Origin: an uncultured Oscillospiraceae bacterium
Lineage (GTDB): Bacteria > Bacillota > Clostridia > Oscillospirales > Ruminococcaceae
Direction: 5' to 3'
DNA length: 64,000 nucleotides
Assembly: GCA_934446355.1 (NCBI GenBank)
Contig: CAKSEC010000005.1
Location: 110,403-174,402 of the forward strand
This document shows, piece by piece, positions 25,438-33,088 of the stretch. Position numbers and translations under genes: made by a program. Below the pieces are notes generated by a model. That model was not told where the DNA came from, searched no databases, and worked only from the letters and a program-made list of their open reading frames with translations. Positions within the stretch are counted from its first letter, which is position 1, and each line of letters starts with the position of its first letter.

Positions 25438-26885
25438 TGGACGGAAAAGCACTTCATTTCGGGCTTCGCAGTTCTATTGCCGGACGGTGGATGTTCAACA
25501 CGCTGAGCGTTGTCGGGATACTGCTGGTCATTGCGAATGTCTGCATTTATTACTTCACCCGACAGTATTATTACGGCTCGGCTGAAAACTACCTGATATC
25601 CGAGGCGAATGCTACTGCGACGGTACTGTCCCGCCTTTACGAGGATATGGCGGTGAACTATTCGTCGGAGGTTCGTGAACTTATCGAGGGCTTCGAGAAG
25701 AAGGACCAGATGGAAATGATGTCCATCAACAAAAACGGCGAGGTCACGCTCAGCAGCAGCGGCTTTTCACCCGATGAAAGCTACAATATGCCGGACTATG
25801 AAGCCGCTTTGAAAGCCGAGGACGGCGTGGGTATATTCCACGGCTATGAAACGGGCGAGAACATAATCGCCGTCACCGTTATCATCGCACAGCCGAGCAG
25901 CACATACAATGCGCTGAGGTACGTGTCCTCAATGACGCTGATAGACAAGCAGCTTTCAGGCATAATGCTTGCTGCGCTTGCCATAAGCGCAGTAATAATA
26001 CTGCTTGTGGTGTTCAGCGGGATATATTTCGTAAAGTCAATCTGCGTGCCGCTCATGCAGATAAGCGTGACGGCGAAGAAGCTTGCAAAGGGCGATTTCT
26101 CCGAGCGCATAGCGATACGCAATAACGACGAGATAGGCGAACTGTCAAGAGTGTTCAACGACATGGCGGACGAACTTGAAAATTCCGAGGCGATAAAGAA
26201 CGACTTCATATCCTCGGTGTCGCACGAACTGCGTACTCCGCTGACTGCTATAAAGGGCTGGAGCGAAACTCTTGCCGCAGGCTACGACGAGGAGACCTAC
26301 CGCAAGGGCATGACGGTCATAACTCATGAAGCCGGCAGGCTTGAGGGCATGGTGGAGGAACTTCTGGACTTCTCAAGGATACAAAACGGCAGATTCACGC
26401 TGCAGATGGCTAATACGGACATCATTGCAGAACTGGACGACGCTCTGCTTATCTATACGGACAAGGCGAAAAAGGAAAACAAGACGATAAATTACGCCGA
26501 GCCTGAGTCGCTGTGCGTTGTGTACGGCGACAAGAACAGACTGCGGCAGGTGTTCATAAATGTCATAGACAATGCGATAAAATACACCGACCCCGGCGGA
26601 AGCGTGGATATTTCCGTGGAAAAGGGGACCAGCACGATGTCGATAATCGTTTCTGATACGGGTATAGGCATTGCAGAAGCGGACCTGCCAAAGGTCAAGG
26701 CAAAATTCTATAAAGCGAACAGCACAAGGCGGGGAAGCGGCATAGGGCTTGCAGTGGCAGATGAGATAATCTCGATGCACGGCGGCACGCTGGATATCGC
26801 AAGCGAACTCGGAAAAGGCACGACCGTGACGATAACGCTTCCGCTGAAGCAGATGAACGAAAGGAGCGACCCTGATGGGCAGTAA
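25437..26885 (+). CDS. Membrane sensor histidine kinase (PhoR/WalK-like layout)
   Basis: 482 residues. TM1 is about 20-40, an extracellular sensor of about 130 residues follows, and TM2 is about 175-200. Next come HAMP (AKKLAKGDFSERIAIRNNDE), HisKA (SSVSHELRTPLTAIKGWS, His263) and the ATPase domain (INVIDNAIKYTDPGG, VSDTGIGI, GSGIGLAV). Starting at the ATG that overlaps the regulator stop is preferred; another ATG lies four codons earlier. Its cognate partner is the preceding response regulator. Confidence 0.92.
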   Translation: MDGKALHFGLRSSIAGRWMFNTLSVVGILLVIANVCIYYFTRQYYYGSAENYLISEANATATVLSRLYEDMAVNYSSEVRELIEGFEKKDQMEMMSINKNGEVTLSSSGFSPDESYNMPDYEAALKAEDGVGIFHGYETGENIIAVTVIIAQPSSTYNALRYVSSMTLIDKQLSGIMLAALAISAVIILLVVFSGIYFVKSICVPLMQISVTAKKLAKGDFSERIAIRNNDEIGELSRVFNDMADELENSEAIKNDFISSVSHELRTPLTAIKGWSETLAAGYDEETYRKGMTVITHEAGRLEGMVEELLDFSRIQNGRFTLQMANTDIIAELDDALLIYTDKAKKENKTINYAEPESLCVVYGDKNRLRQVFINVIDNAIKYTDPGGSVDISVEKGTSTMSIIVSDTGIGIAEADLPKVKAKFYKANSTRRGSGIGLAVADEIISMHGGTLDIASELGKGTTVTITLPLKQMNERSDPDGQ

Positions 26886-27939
26886 GGATACAGGCAAAAA
26901 GACCACCGTCGGAGGTCAGGCGCTCATTGAGGGCGTGATGATGAAGGGCGTGTCCAAGGGTGCAATGGCAGTGCGTCTGAAGGACGGCTCAATAGACGTC
27001 GAGGAATGGGAAGTAAAGCCGAAGAAATGGTACAATAAATGCCCGGTCATAAGGGGCGGAATAAACTTCGTGCAGCAGCTTGGCGAGGGCTACAAATGCC
27101 TGATGAAGTCGGCGGAGAAAAGCGGAATGCTTGACGACGAGGAGGACGAGCAGCCGTCTAAATTCGAGAAGTGGCTGGACGATAAGTTCGGCGACAAGCT
27201 TACCGGCGCAATAATGGCGGTCGCAATGGTTATCGGCTTTGCGCTGGCGATATTCCTGTTCCTGCTTCTGCCAAGCTATCTGTTCACGTGGATAGAGAGC
27301 CTTATGCCTACCGAGCCGCTGAGCGGCCTGGAGAACGTACTTCCGGGGCTTCCCAAGGGCTGCAGCGTGATGGTGAAATCGGTGGATATCTCAATGTGGA
27401 GGACCACGTTTGAGGGCGTGATGAAGATAATCATTTTCGTCGGGTATATGTGGGTCACCTCAATGACAAAGGATATGCACAGAATGTACCGCTATCACGG
27501 GGCAGAGCACAAGACCATAGCCTGCTATGAGGCGGGAAAGCCGCTGACGGTGGAGAATGTCCGCCCGATGTGCAGATTCCACCCCAGATGCGGAACAAGC
27601 TTCATCATTATCACGCTGCTGGTAAGCATTCTGGTATACAGCGTCGTGCCGATAACGCCGGAACTTTTCAAGGAACTTCTGCACACCGGCAGCGACACAG
27701 TGGCGATAATGCTGAGGACGGTCTGCAAGCTTATCCTGCTGCCGTTTGTGGTGGGATTCGCGTATGAGCTGATAAGGCTTGCGGGCAGACACGACAATAT
27801 CGTCACAAGGATATTTTCTGCACCCGGTCTGTGGATGCAGAGAATAACCACCAAAGAACCTGACGATTCGATGATAGAGGTCGCAATAGCGGCTGTAACG
27901 CCCTGCCTGCCCAAAGAGGGAGAGGACGACAATTGGTGA
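26875..27939 (+). CDS. DUF1385 (YqhQ-like) membrane protein
   Basis: 354 residues. The family signature is clear: GGQALIEGVMMKG near the N-terminus, then IRGGINFVQQLGEGYKCLMKSA and the YRYHGAEHKTIACYEAGKPL block with CRFHPRCGTSF. Three to four membrane spans lie around 115-140, 185-200 and 235-300. The family often sits beside prfA/prmC in Firmicutes, and its function is unknown. It overlaps the kinase gene by 11 bases (AAAGGAG before its ATG) and prmC by 4. Confidence 0.88.
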   Translation: MGSKDTGKKTTVGGQALIEGVMMKGVSKGAMAVRLKDGSIDVEEWEVKPKKWYNKCPVIRGGINFVQQLGEGYKCLMKSAEKSGMLDDEEDEQPSKFEKWLDDKFGDKLTGAIMAVAMVIGFALAIFLFLLLPSYLFTWIESLMPTEPLSGLENVLPGLPKGCSVMVKSVDISMWRTTFEGVMKIIIFVGYMWVTSMTKDMHRMYRYHGAEHKTIACYEAGKPLTVENVRPMCRFHPRCGTSFIIITLLVSILVYSVVPITPELFKELLHTGSDTVAIMLRTVCKLILLPFVVGFAYELIRLAGRHDNIVTRIFSAPGLWMQRITTKEPDDSMIEVAIAAVTPCLPKEGEDDNW

Positions 27940-28790
27940 CAACTACTCTGTCGGGACTTGTCAGGGAATGCGCCGGTCTGCTTCGGGCAGGAAACATCGA
28001 GAATGAACGCTTTGAGGCGGAGCAGATAGTGCTGAAATGCTGCAGCGCAGACGTGCGCGACCTCATCATGTACCCTGAACGGGAGGTCGCTCCTGAGCAG
28101 GAAATGCTTGTCAGAGAATGCGTATCACGCAGGCTTTCCGGCGAGCCGCTGCAGTACATTCTGGGCGAGTGGGAGTTCTGCGGGCTGCTGCTTTATGTCG
28201 GGGACGGGGTGCTTATCCCGCGTCAGGACACGGAAACGCTTGCGGAACTTGCGCTTGAATACATCAAAGAGCACCGGACAGAAAGTCTGCTTGCCGCCGA
28301 CCTGTGCGCAGGAAGCGGCTGTATAGGAATATCGCTTGCGGTACTGGGCGGCGCAGATGTCACGCTTGTTGAACTATCGGACAGGGCTGCTGAGTATCTG
28401 CGCAGGAATATCGCACACCACGGTGCTGACGGGCGGTGTACGGTGGTGCAGGCTGATGTGCTTTCTGAGGACACAGCCGGACGGCTGCCGATGTTCGACC
28501 TCATCGTCACGAATCCGCCCTATCTGACAGGGCAGGACATGAAGCAGCTCCAAAGAGAAGTGACCTACGAGCCGGAAATGGCTCTGTACGGCGGCGAGGA
28601 CGGTCTGGACTTCTACCGGAGAATGCTCCCGCTGTGGAGCAAAAGGCTGAACCCCGGCGGTATGCTTGCCGCTGAAATAGGAATGGGCCAGGAAAAGGAC
28701 GTAATGCAGATATTCGAGGAATGCGGACTTGCTGCGCATTACTGCAGGGATATGTGCGGAGTGATAAGAGTTATATACGGTCACCTCTAA
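27936..28790 (+). CDS. prmC: Release-factor glutamine methyltransferase PrmC
   Basis: Methylates the Gln of the GGQ motif in peptide release factors. 284 residues: N-terminal helical domain, SAM-binding ADLCAGSGCIGISLAV and the catalytic FDLIVTNPPYL. The start is taken as the GTG overlapping the previous stop (GTGA); a TTG one codon upstream is the alternative. The last codons and stop lie inside the left arm of a palindromic repeat. Confidence 0.93.
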   Translation: MTTTLSGLVRECAGLLRAGNIENERFEAEQIVLKCCSADVRDLIMYPEREVAPEQEMLVRECVSRRLSGEPLQYILGEWEFCGLLLYVGDGVLIPRQDTETLAELALEYIKEHRTESLLAADLCAGSGCIGISLAVLGGADVTLVELSDRAAEYLRRNIAHHGADGRCTVVQADVLSEDTAGRLPMFDLIVTNPPYLTGQDMKQLQREVTYEPEMALYGGEDGLDFYRRMLPLWSKRLNPGGMLAAEIGMGQEKDVMQIFEECGLAAHYCRDMCGVIRVIYGHL

Positions 28791-28940
28791 AACCCTCCTT
28801 CACGGCAGATTTCTATGACTTATATCATCTGCGTCGTTACCAAACCTTGAAATACATCAAGTATTACTGCGGTTTGGTGCCTAGCATCTGATATAAGTCA
28901 CCAACGAAATCTGCTCGTGTCCCGGTTTTTAGAGGCGACC
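28779..28940. repeat. Palindromic repeat, copy 2 (overlaps the prmC stop)
   Basis: A 162-bp imperfect palindrome. Outer arms are 28779-28794 and 28924-28940 (CCTCTAAAA/TTTTAGAGG). Middle arms are GCAGATTTC/GAAATCTGC and GACTTATATCA/TGATATAAGTC. The inner arm is ACCAAACC/GGTTTGGT. Between the middle and inner arms, TCTGCGTCGTT faces GCCTAGCATC, the same internal loop as in copy 1 despite unrelated stems. It fills most of the prmC-recA gap. Confidence 0.8.
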
Positions 28941-28969
28941 ATACGGAATAAAAAACGGAGGAAAATAAC

Positions 28970-30151
28970 ATGGCTGAGAAGAAAAAGGCTGCACCGCCCA
29001 AGCCGGTGACAAGAGTAGTTGATCCGGCGGAACGTGAAAAGGTGCTCAAAAGCGCAATGGCGCAGCTTGAAAAGAAATTCGGAGAGGGCACGGTCATGTT
29101 CATGGGCGAGAATCGCCACATGGATATTGAGAGCATTTCCACAGGGTCGCTCATGCTTGACCTTGCGCTTGGAATAGGCGGACTTCCGAGAGGACGTATA
29201 ATCGAGATATACGGTACTGAGTCTTCCGGTAAAACCACCATTTCGCTGCAGGCGGTAGCCGAGGCGCAGAAAGCGGGCGGTATGGCGGCATTCGTTGACG
29301 TTGAGCACGCACTCGATCCGGTATATGCAAGAAAGCTGGGCGTAGACGTGGACAATCTTCTGGTGTCGCAGCCTGATACGGGCGAGCAGGCTCTGGAGAT
29401 AATTGAAACGCTGGTGCGCTCAGGCGCTATCGACATAATCGTACTGGACTCCGTTGCGGCAATGACCACAAAGGCTGAGATAGACGGCGATATGGGCGAC
29501 GCGCACGTCGGAGTTCAGGCAAGGCTGATGTCGCAGGCAATGCGCAAGCTTACCGCAGTAATAAGCAACACCAACACCGTTGCAATATTCATCAACCAGA
29601 TACGTGAGAAGATAGGCGTGATGTACGGCAACCCCGAAACCACTCCGGGCGGGCGTGCGCTGAAATTCTATTCTTCCGTGCGCATAGAGGTAAGACGAGG
29701 AGAGGCGATAAAGGACGGCGGCGAGATAATCGGCAACCGCACCAAGTGCAAGGTCGTAAAGAATAAGGTCGCACCGCCTTTCAAGACTGCCGAGTTCGAT
29801 ATACTTTACGGTCAGGGCGTGTCCAAGATAGGCGAGATAGTTGACACGGCTGTTGAGTTCAACATAGTCAAGAAGAGCGGAAGCTGGTTCAGCTACAACG
29901 ATATGAAGATAGGTCAGGGACGTGAAAAGGTGCTTGACTACTTAAAGACCAACGCCGACATATGCGACGAGATAGAAAAGAAGGTGCGTGACGAGTTTGC
30001 CAAGAATTCAAGCCTGCTCGACGCACTCATGACGGACGACGAGGAAGATTCGTCAGATGGCGCTGCAGAGGGCGCAGAAAAGCCCGCAAAGAAGCCTGCA
30101 GACGATTCCGAGGACGATTACGCAGAATTTGCGCCTGAGGACGTTGAATAA
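28970..30151 (+). CDS. recA: Recombinase RecA
   Basis: ATP-dependent strand-exchange protein and SOS coprotease, 393 residues. Walker A GTESSGKTT is at 82-90, the Walker B region is IDIIVLDSVAAM, and the DNA-binding loops (MGDAHVGVQARLMSQAMRKL, FINQIREKIG) are complete. The C-terminal tail after about 350 is strongly acidic and longer than in E. coli. GGAGG lies upstream of the ATG. No LexA/DinR-type box is obvious. recX follows after two bases. Confidence 0.97.
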   Translation: MAEKKKAAPPKPVTRVVDPAEREKVLKSAMAQLEKKFGEGTVMFMGENRHMDIESISTGSLMLDLALGIGGLPRGRIIEIYGTESSGKTTISLQAVAEAQKAGGMAAFVDVEHALDPVYARKLGVDVDNLLVSQPDTGEQALEIIETLVRSGAIDIIVLDSVAAMTTKAEIDGDMGDAHVGVQARLMSQAMRKLTAVISNTNTVAIFINQIREKIGVMYGNPETTPGGRALKFYSSVRIEVRRGEAIKDGGEIIGNRTKCKVVKNKVAPPFKTAEFDILYGQGVSKIGEIVDTAVEFNIVKKSGSWFSYNDMKIGQGREKVLDYLKTNADICDEIEKKVRDEFAKNSSLLDALMTDDEEDSSDGAAEGAEKPAKKPADDSEDDYAEFAPEDVE

Positions 30152-30153
30152 GC

Positions 30154-30822
30154 ATGAAGCGGCTTGCAGACTTCCACGGCGATAATTTCGGCGGCGTGAT
30201 AAAGGAACTGTCCGTCTATAAGGGCGATACCTATCAGCTTGTGCTGGAGGACGACACGCACCTGTATGTGAACTGCACGCTCGTTGCAGACTACGACCTG
30301 CACGAGGGCGGGGAAATGGACGGCGAACTGCTGGAAAAGCTGCAGCGTTCCGACCGCATGAGAAAGGCGAAGAAGCGTGCGCTCTACCTGCTGGGCAGCC
30401 GTATGTACTGCTATGGCGAACTGTACAAGAAGCTGCTCCCGCTGTACGGCGAGGAGGCTTCACGGGCTGCTGTGGACGCCATGCAGGAATACGGCTACAT
30501 CGACGACGAAGATTACGCCGCAAAGCTTGCGGAAAAGCTTATCCATGGCAGACATTACGGAATGCAGCGCACACGTTGGGAAATGCAGTCAAAGGGGCTG
30601 GACAGGAATCTTGTCGAGGACGTTTTGTCGCAGTACACAGAGGACGAAATCGACGAGGAGATAATGCACCTGCTGCAGACCAAATACAGCGAAAAGATTT
30701 CCGACCCAGATGACAGGCGGCGCACTGCAGCGGCGCTTGCACGCAGGGGCTATGGCTGGGGCGCAGTGAAACGCTGTATCGAGCGGCTGTCCGACGAACT
30801 GGACGGCTATGATGAAGATTAG
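30154..30822 (+). CDS. recX: RecA regulator RecX
   Basis: Binds RecA filaments and limits their activity. 222 residues; the first roughly 65 form an extension, then three-helix RecX repeats follow (KRALYLLGSRMYCYGELYKK, YGYIDDEDYAAKLAEKLI, ALARRGYGWGAVKRCIERL). It starts two bases after recA, so it is co-transcribed. Confidence 0.9.
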   Translation: MKRLADFHGDNFGGVIKELSVYKGDTYQLVLEDDTHLYVNCTLVADYDLHEGGEMDGELLEKLQRSDRMRKAKKRALYLLGSRMYCYGELYKKLLPLYGEEASRAAVDAMQEYGYIDDEDYAAKLAEKLIHGRHYGMQRTRWEMQSKGLDRNLVEDVLSQYTEDEIDEEIMHLLQTKYSEKISDPDDRRRTAAALARRGYGWGAVKRCIERLSDELDGYDED

Positions 30823-30840
30823 TACGGAGTATTTGAGAAT

Positions 30841-32217
30841 ATGAGCAATAAAATGAAAGTAGCGATCGTTTCTCTTGGCTGTTCCAAGAATCAGGTGGAC
30901 GCCGAGCAGATGATGGCGAAGATAGCGGACAGGGGCTACGCATTCGTGGCTGAGCCGGGCATGGCTGATATAGTGCTGGTCAATACCTGCGGATTCATTC
31001 AGTCTGCAAAGGAGGAGGCGATAGGTTGGATAATGGAGCTTATCGACCTCAAAAACGAGGGCAGGGTGAAGCATATCATCGTCACGGGCTGTCTTAGCGA
31101 GCGCTACCGTGAGCAGTTTGCTGAGGAGTTTCCTGAGATAGACGCAGTGGTCGGCATTGCGGAATATGGCAGGATAGCGGACATCGTGGACGGCATTGCT
31201 GACGGCTCTGCGCCTGCGCACGAGGATGGCACTCCGGCTGTGTGCTATTTCGGCAAAAAGGAAACGCACAGCATGGAGGGCAAGCGTATCATTTCCACGC
31301 TGCCGCATTATGCGTATCTTCGCATTGCGGACGGCTGCGACAATTTCTGCACCTATTGTGCGATACCGCAGATAAGGGGCAGATTCAGAAGCAGAAAGAT
31401 AGAAGATATCGTTGAGGAAACCCGCCTGCTTGCAAAGGACGGCGTAAAGGAGATAGTCATTATTGCTCAGGACGTCACCCGCTACGGACTTGACCTCTAT
31501 GACAGGCTTGCCTTGCCGGAACTGCTGGACAAGCTGTGCGAGATAGAGGGTCTGAAGTGGATACGTATGCTTTACTGCTATCCGGAAAGAATAACAGACG
31601 AACTTATCGGCTGCATAAAGCGTCAGGACAAGATCGTGAAGTATCTTGACATACCCATGCAGCACTGCAATGACGATATACTCAAGCGCATGAACAGGAA
31701 ATGCACCGGTGATTCGCTCAGAGAACTTGTCGCAAAGCTGCGCCGTGAGATACCGGGCATAACGCTCAGGACTACGTTCATCACCGGCTTCCCCGGAGAA
31801 ACTGAGGAGCAGTTCAACGAACTGGGCGAATTTGCCGAGGAAATGAAGTTCGAGCGCATGGGCTGCTTCGCCTATTCCGAGGAGGAGGGCACTCCTGCGG
31901 CTAAGTTCCCGGATATGGTGGACGAGGAAGTGCGTGAGCACCGCAAGGAGATACTTGAAGAACAGCAGGATACACGCGTCGCCGAACTTTACGGCTCAAT
32001 GCTGGGCAGCACTGACGAGGTAGTTGTTGAGGGCTATGACAAGTACCTTGCAGAGGGCGGACTGTATTTCGGAAGAAGTGCGATGTTTGCGCCGGAAATA
32101 GACGGAATGATATATTTCAGCGTTCCTCAGGGAATGAAAAAGCCCCGAATAGGCGATTTCGTGAACGTGCGCTTTGACGATGTGGTCGATAATAATCTTC
32201 TGGGAGAAATGGTATGA
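30841..32217 (+). CDS. rimO: Ribosomal protein S12 methylthiotransferase RimO
   Basis: Radical-SAM enzyme that adds a methylthio group to an Asp of ribosomal protein S12. 458 residues: the N-terminal MTTase domain binds the second cluster (SLGCSKNQVDAE, NTCGFI, TGCLSERY), the radical-SAM core has CDNFCTYC, and a TRAM domain ends the protein. RimO rather than MiaB is indicated by LGCSKNQVD and GCLSERY. It overlaps pgsA by four bases (ATGA). Confidence 0.94.
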   Translation: MSNKMKVAIVSLGCSKNQVDAEQMMAKIADRGYAFVAEPGMADIVLVNTCGFIQSAKEEAIGWIMELIDLKNEGRVKHIIVTGCLSERYREQFAEEFPEIDAVVGIAEYGRIADIVDGIADGSAPAHEDGTPAVCYFGKKETHSMEGKRIISTLPHYAYLRIADGCDNFCTYCAIPQIRGRFRSRKIEDIVEETRLLAKDGVKEIVIIAQDVTRYGLDLYDRLALPELLDKLCEIEGLKWIRMLYCYPERITDELIGCIKRQDKIVKYLDIPMQHCNDDILKRMNRKCTGDSLRELVAKLRREIPGITLRTTFITGFPGETEEQFNELGEFAEEMKFERMGCFAYSEEEGTPAAKFPDMVDEEVREHRKEILEEQQDTRVAELYGSMLGSTDEVVVEGYDKYLAEGGLYFGRSAMFAPEIDGMIYFSVPQGMKKPRIGDFVNVRFDDVVDNNLLGEMV

Positions 32218-32822
32218 ATCTGGCAAACAAGCTGACGCTTATGCGTGTGATACTGGTGCCGTTTTTTGTGGCATTTATGCTGATTGACGCAATCCCCATG
32301 AATTATCTGTGGGCGGCTGTTGTCTTTGCGGCTGCAAGCATAACGGATATGCTGGACGGCAAGATAGCGCGAAAGTACAACATGATAACAAGCTTCGGAA
32401 AGTTCCTTGACCCGCTTGCAGACAAGATACTGGTCGCAGCGGCGCTTGTGTGCTTCGTGGAAGTTGGCTGGTGCAGCGCATGGGTGACTGCGCTCATACT
32501 TGCACGTGAATTTGTGGTATCAGGCGTGCGGCTGGTGGCTGCTTCAAGCGAGAAAAAGCTTGTCATTCCCGCGGGCATTCTTGGTAAGCTAAAGACCGCT
32601 ATGACCATGGTCGCTGTCTGTGTGATACTGCTGCTGCATATTCTGGAAGATTTCAGAGTGATATACGGCACTCCGTATGTATACAGCATTCAGCCGATGG
32701 GGTTCGGTTTCCCGATTCAGCTTGTCAGCGATATACTGATGTATATTGCGGCAGCATTGACAGTGGCTTCTGGCGTGAAGTATCTGTATGACTACAGGGA
32801 ATTTATTGACCCTACTAAATAA
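32214..32822 (+). CDS. pgsA: CDP-diacylglycerol-glycerol-3-phosphate phosphatidyltransferase
   Basis: First committed step of phosphatidylglycerol synthesis at the membrane. 202 residues with about five to six spans. The CDP-alcohol phosphotransferase motif is intact: DMLDGKIARKYNMITSFGKF followed by LDPLADKIL, giving DxxDGxxAR and GxxxDxxxD. Confidence 0.94.
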   Translation: MNLANKLTLMRVILVPFFVAFMLIDAIPMNYLWAAVVFAAASITDMLDGKIARKYNMITSFGKFLDPLADKILVAAALVCFVEVGWCSAWVTALILAREFVVSGVRLVAASSEKKLVIPAGILGKLKTAMTMVAVCVILLLHILEDFRVIYGTPYVYSIQPMGFGFPIQLVSDILMYIAAALTVASGVKYLYDYREFIDPTK

Positions 32823-32823
32823 A

Positions 32824-32993
32824 CAGACTGGCGATAAGCCCTCATCTTTTAGTCAAAGCATATTGGCAGGCGCAAACACGATGTTTGCACCATTGTCCCC
32901 GAAGCCCGACACGATGTCGGGCATTATAGGACAATCTGACAGAGCCTAGCCGTAGGGCGTGTTCCTAGAATCTGAGAGCTTCTCGCCAGTCTG
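32824..32993. repeat. Palindromic repeat, copy 3, with insertion in its loop
   Basis: Arms 32824-32844 and 32973-32993 (CAGACTGGCGA/TCGCCAGTCTG) belong to the same family as copy 1. The right half GCCTAGCCGTA.GGCGTGTTCCTAG at about 32944-32969 is nearly identical to copy 1. The left inner arm is diverged and lacks CGTCGT. About 66 bases are inserted in the central loop. Confidence 0.8.
32872..32935. repeat. Nested small hairpins with ACGAT loops
   Basis: Inside copy 3, GCAAAC-ACGAT-GTTTGC (32872-32888) and GCCCGAC-ACGAT-GTCGGGC (32904-32922) share the same 5-base loop on different stems. The second is enclosed by a further stem ATTGTCC (32892-32898)/GGACAAT (32929-32935). Confidence 0.75.
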
Positions 32994-33013
32994 GGAAAGT
33001 CCTCGCCGTTCTG

Positions 33014-33033
33014 TGAGGGCTTCTCGCCAGTCA
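33014..33033. repeat. Solo arm of the palindromic repeat
   Basis: TGAGGGCTTCTCGCCAGTCA repeats the right arm of copies 1 and 3 with a single change, without a partner arm. Confidence 0.7.
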
Positions 33034-33048
33034 GGAAAGTTAATATAA

Positions 33049-33085
33049 TGAAAAAGGGGGCTGAAAATCGCAGCCCCCTTTTTCA
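33049..33085. terminator. Bidirectional terminator between pgsA and feoB
   Basis: A 15-bp stem with A5 on one side and T5 on the other (33049-33063 with 33071-33085, loop AAAATCG). It sits four bases from the feoB stop. Confidence 0.88.
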
Positions 33086-33088
33086 TAT

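Noticed and set aside
32824..33033. CRISPR array
   Set aside because: The repeats are inverted arms of palindromes, not regularly spaced direct repeats, and no cas genes are present.
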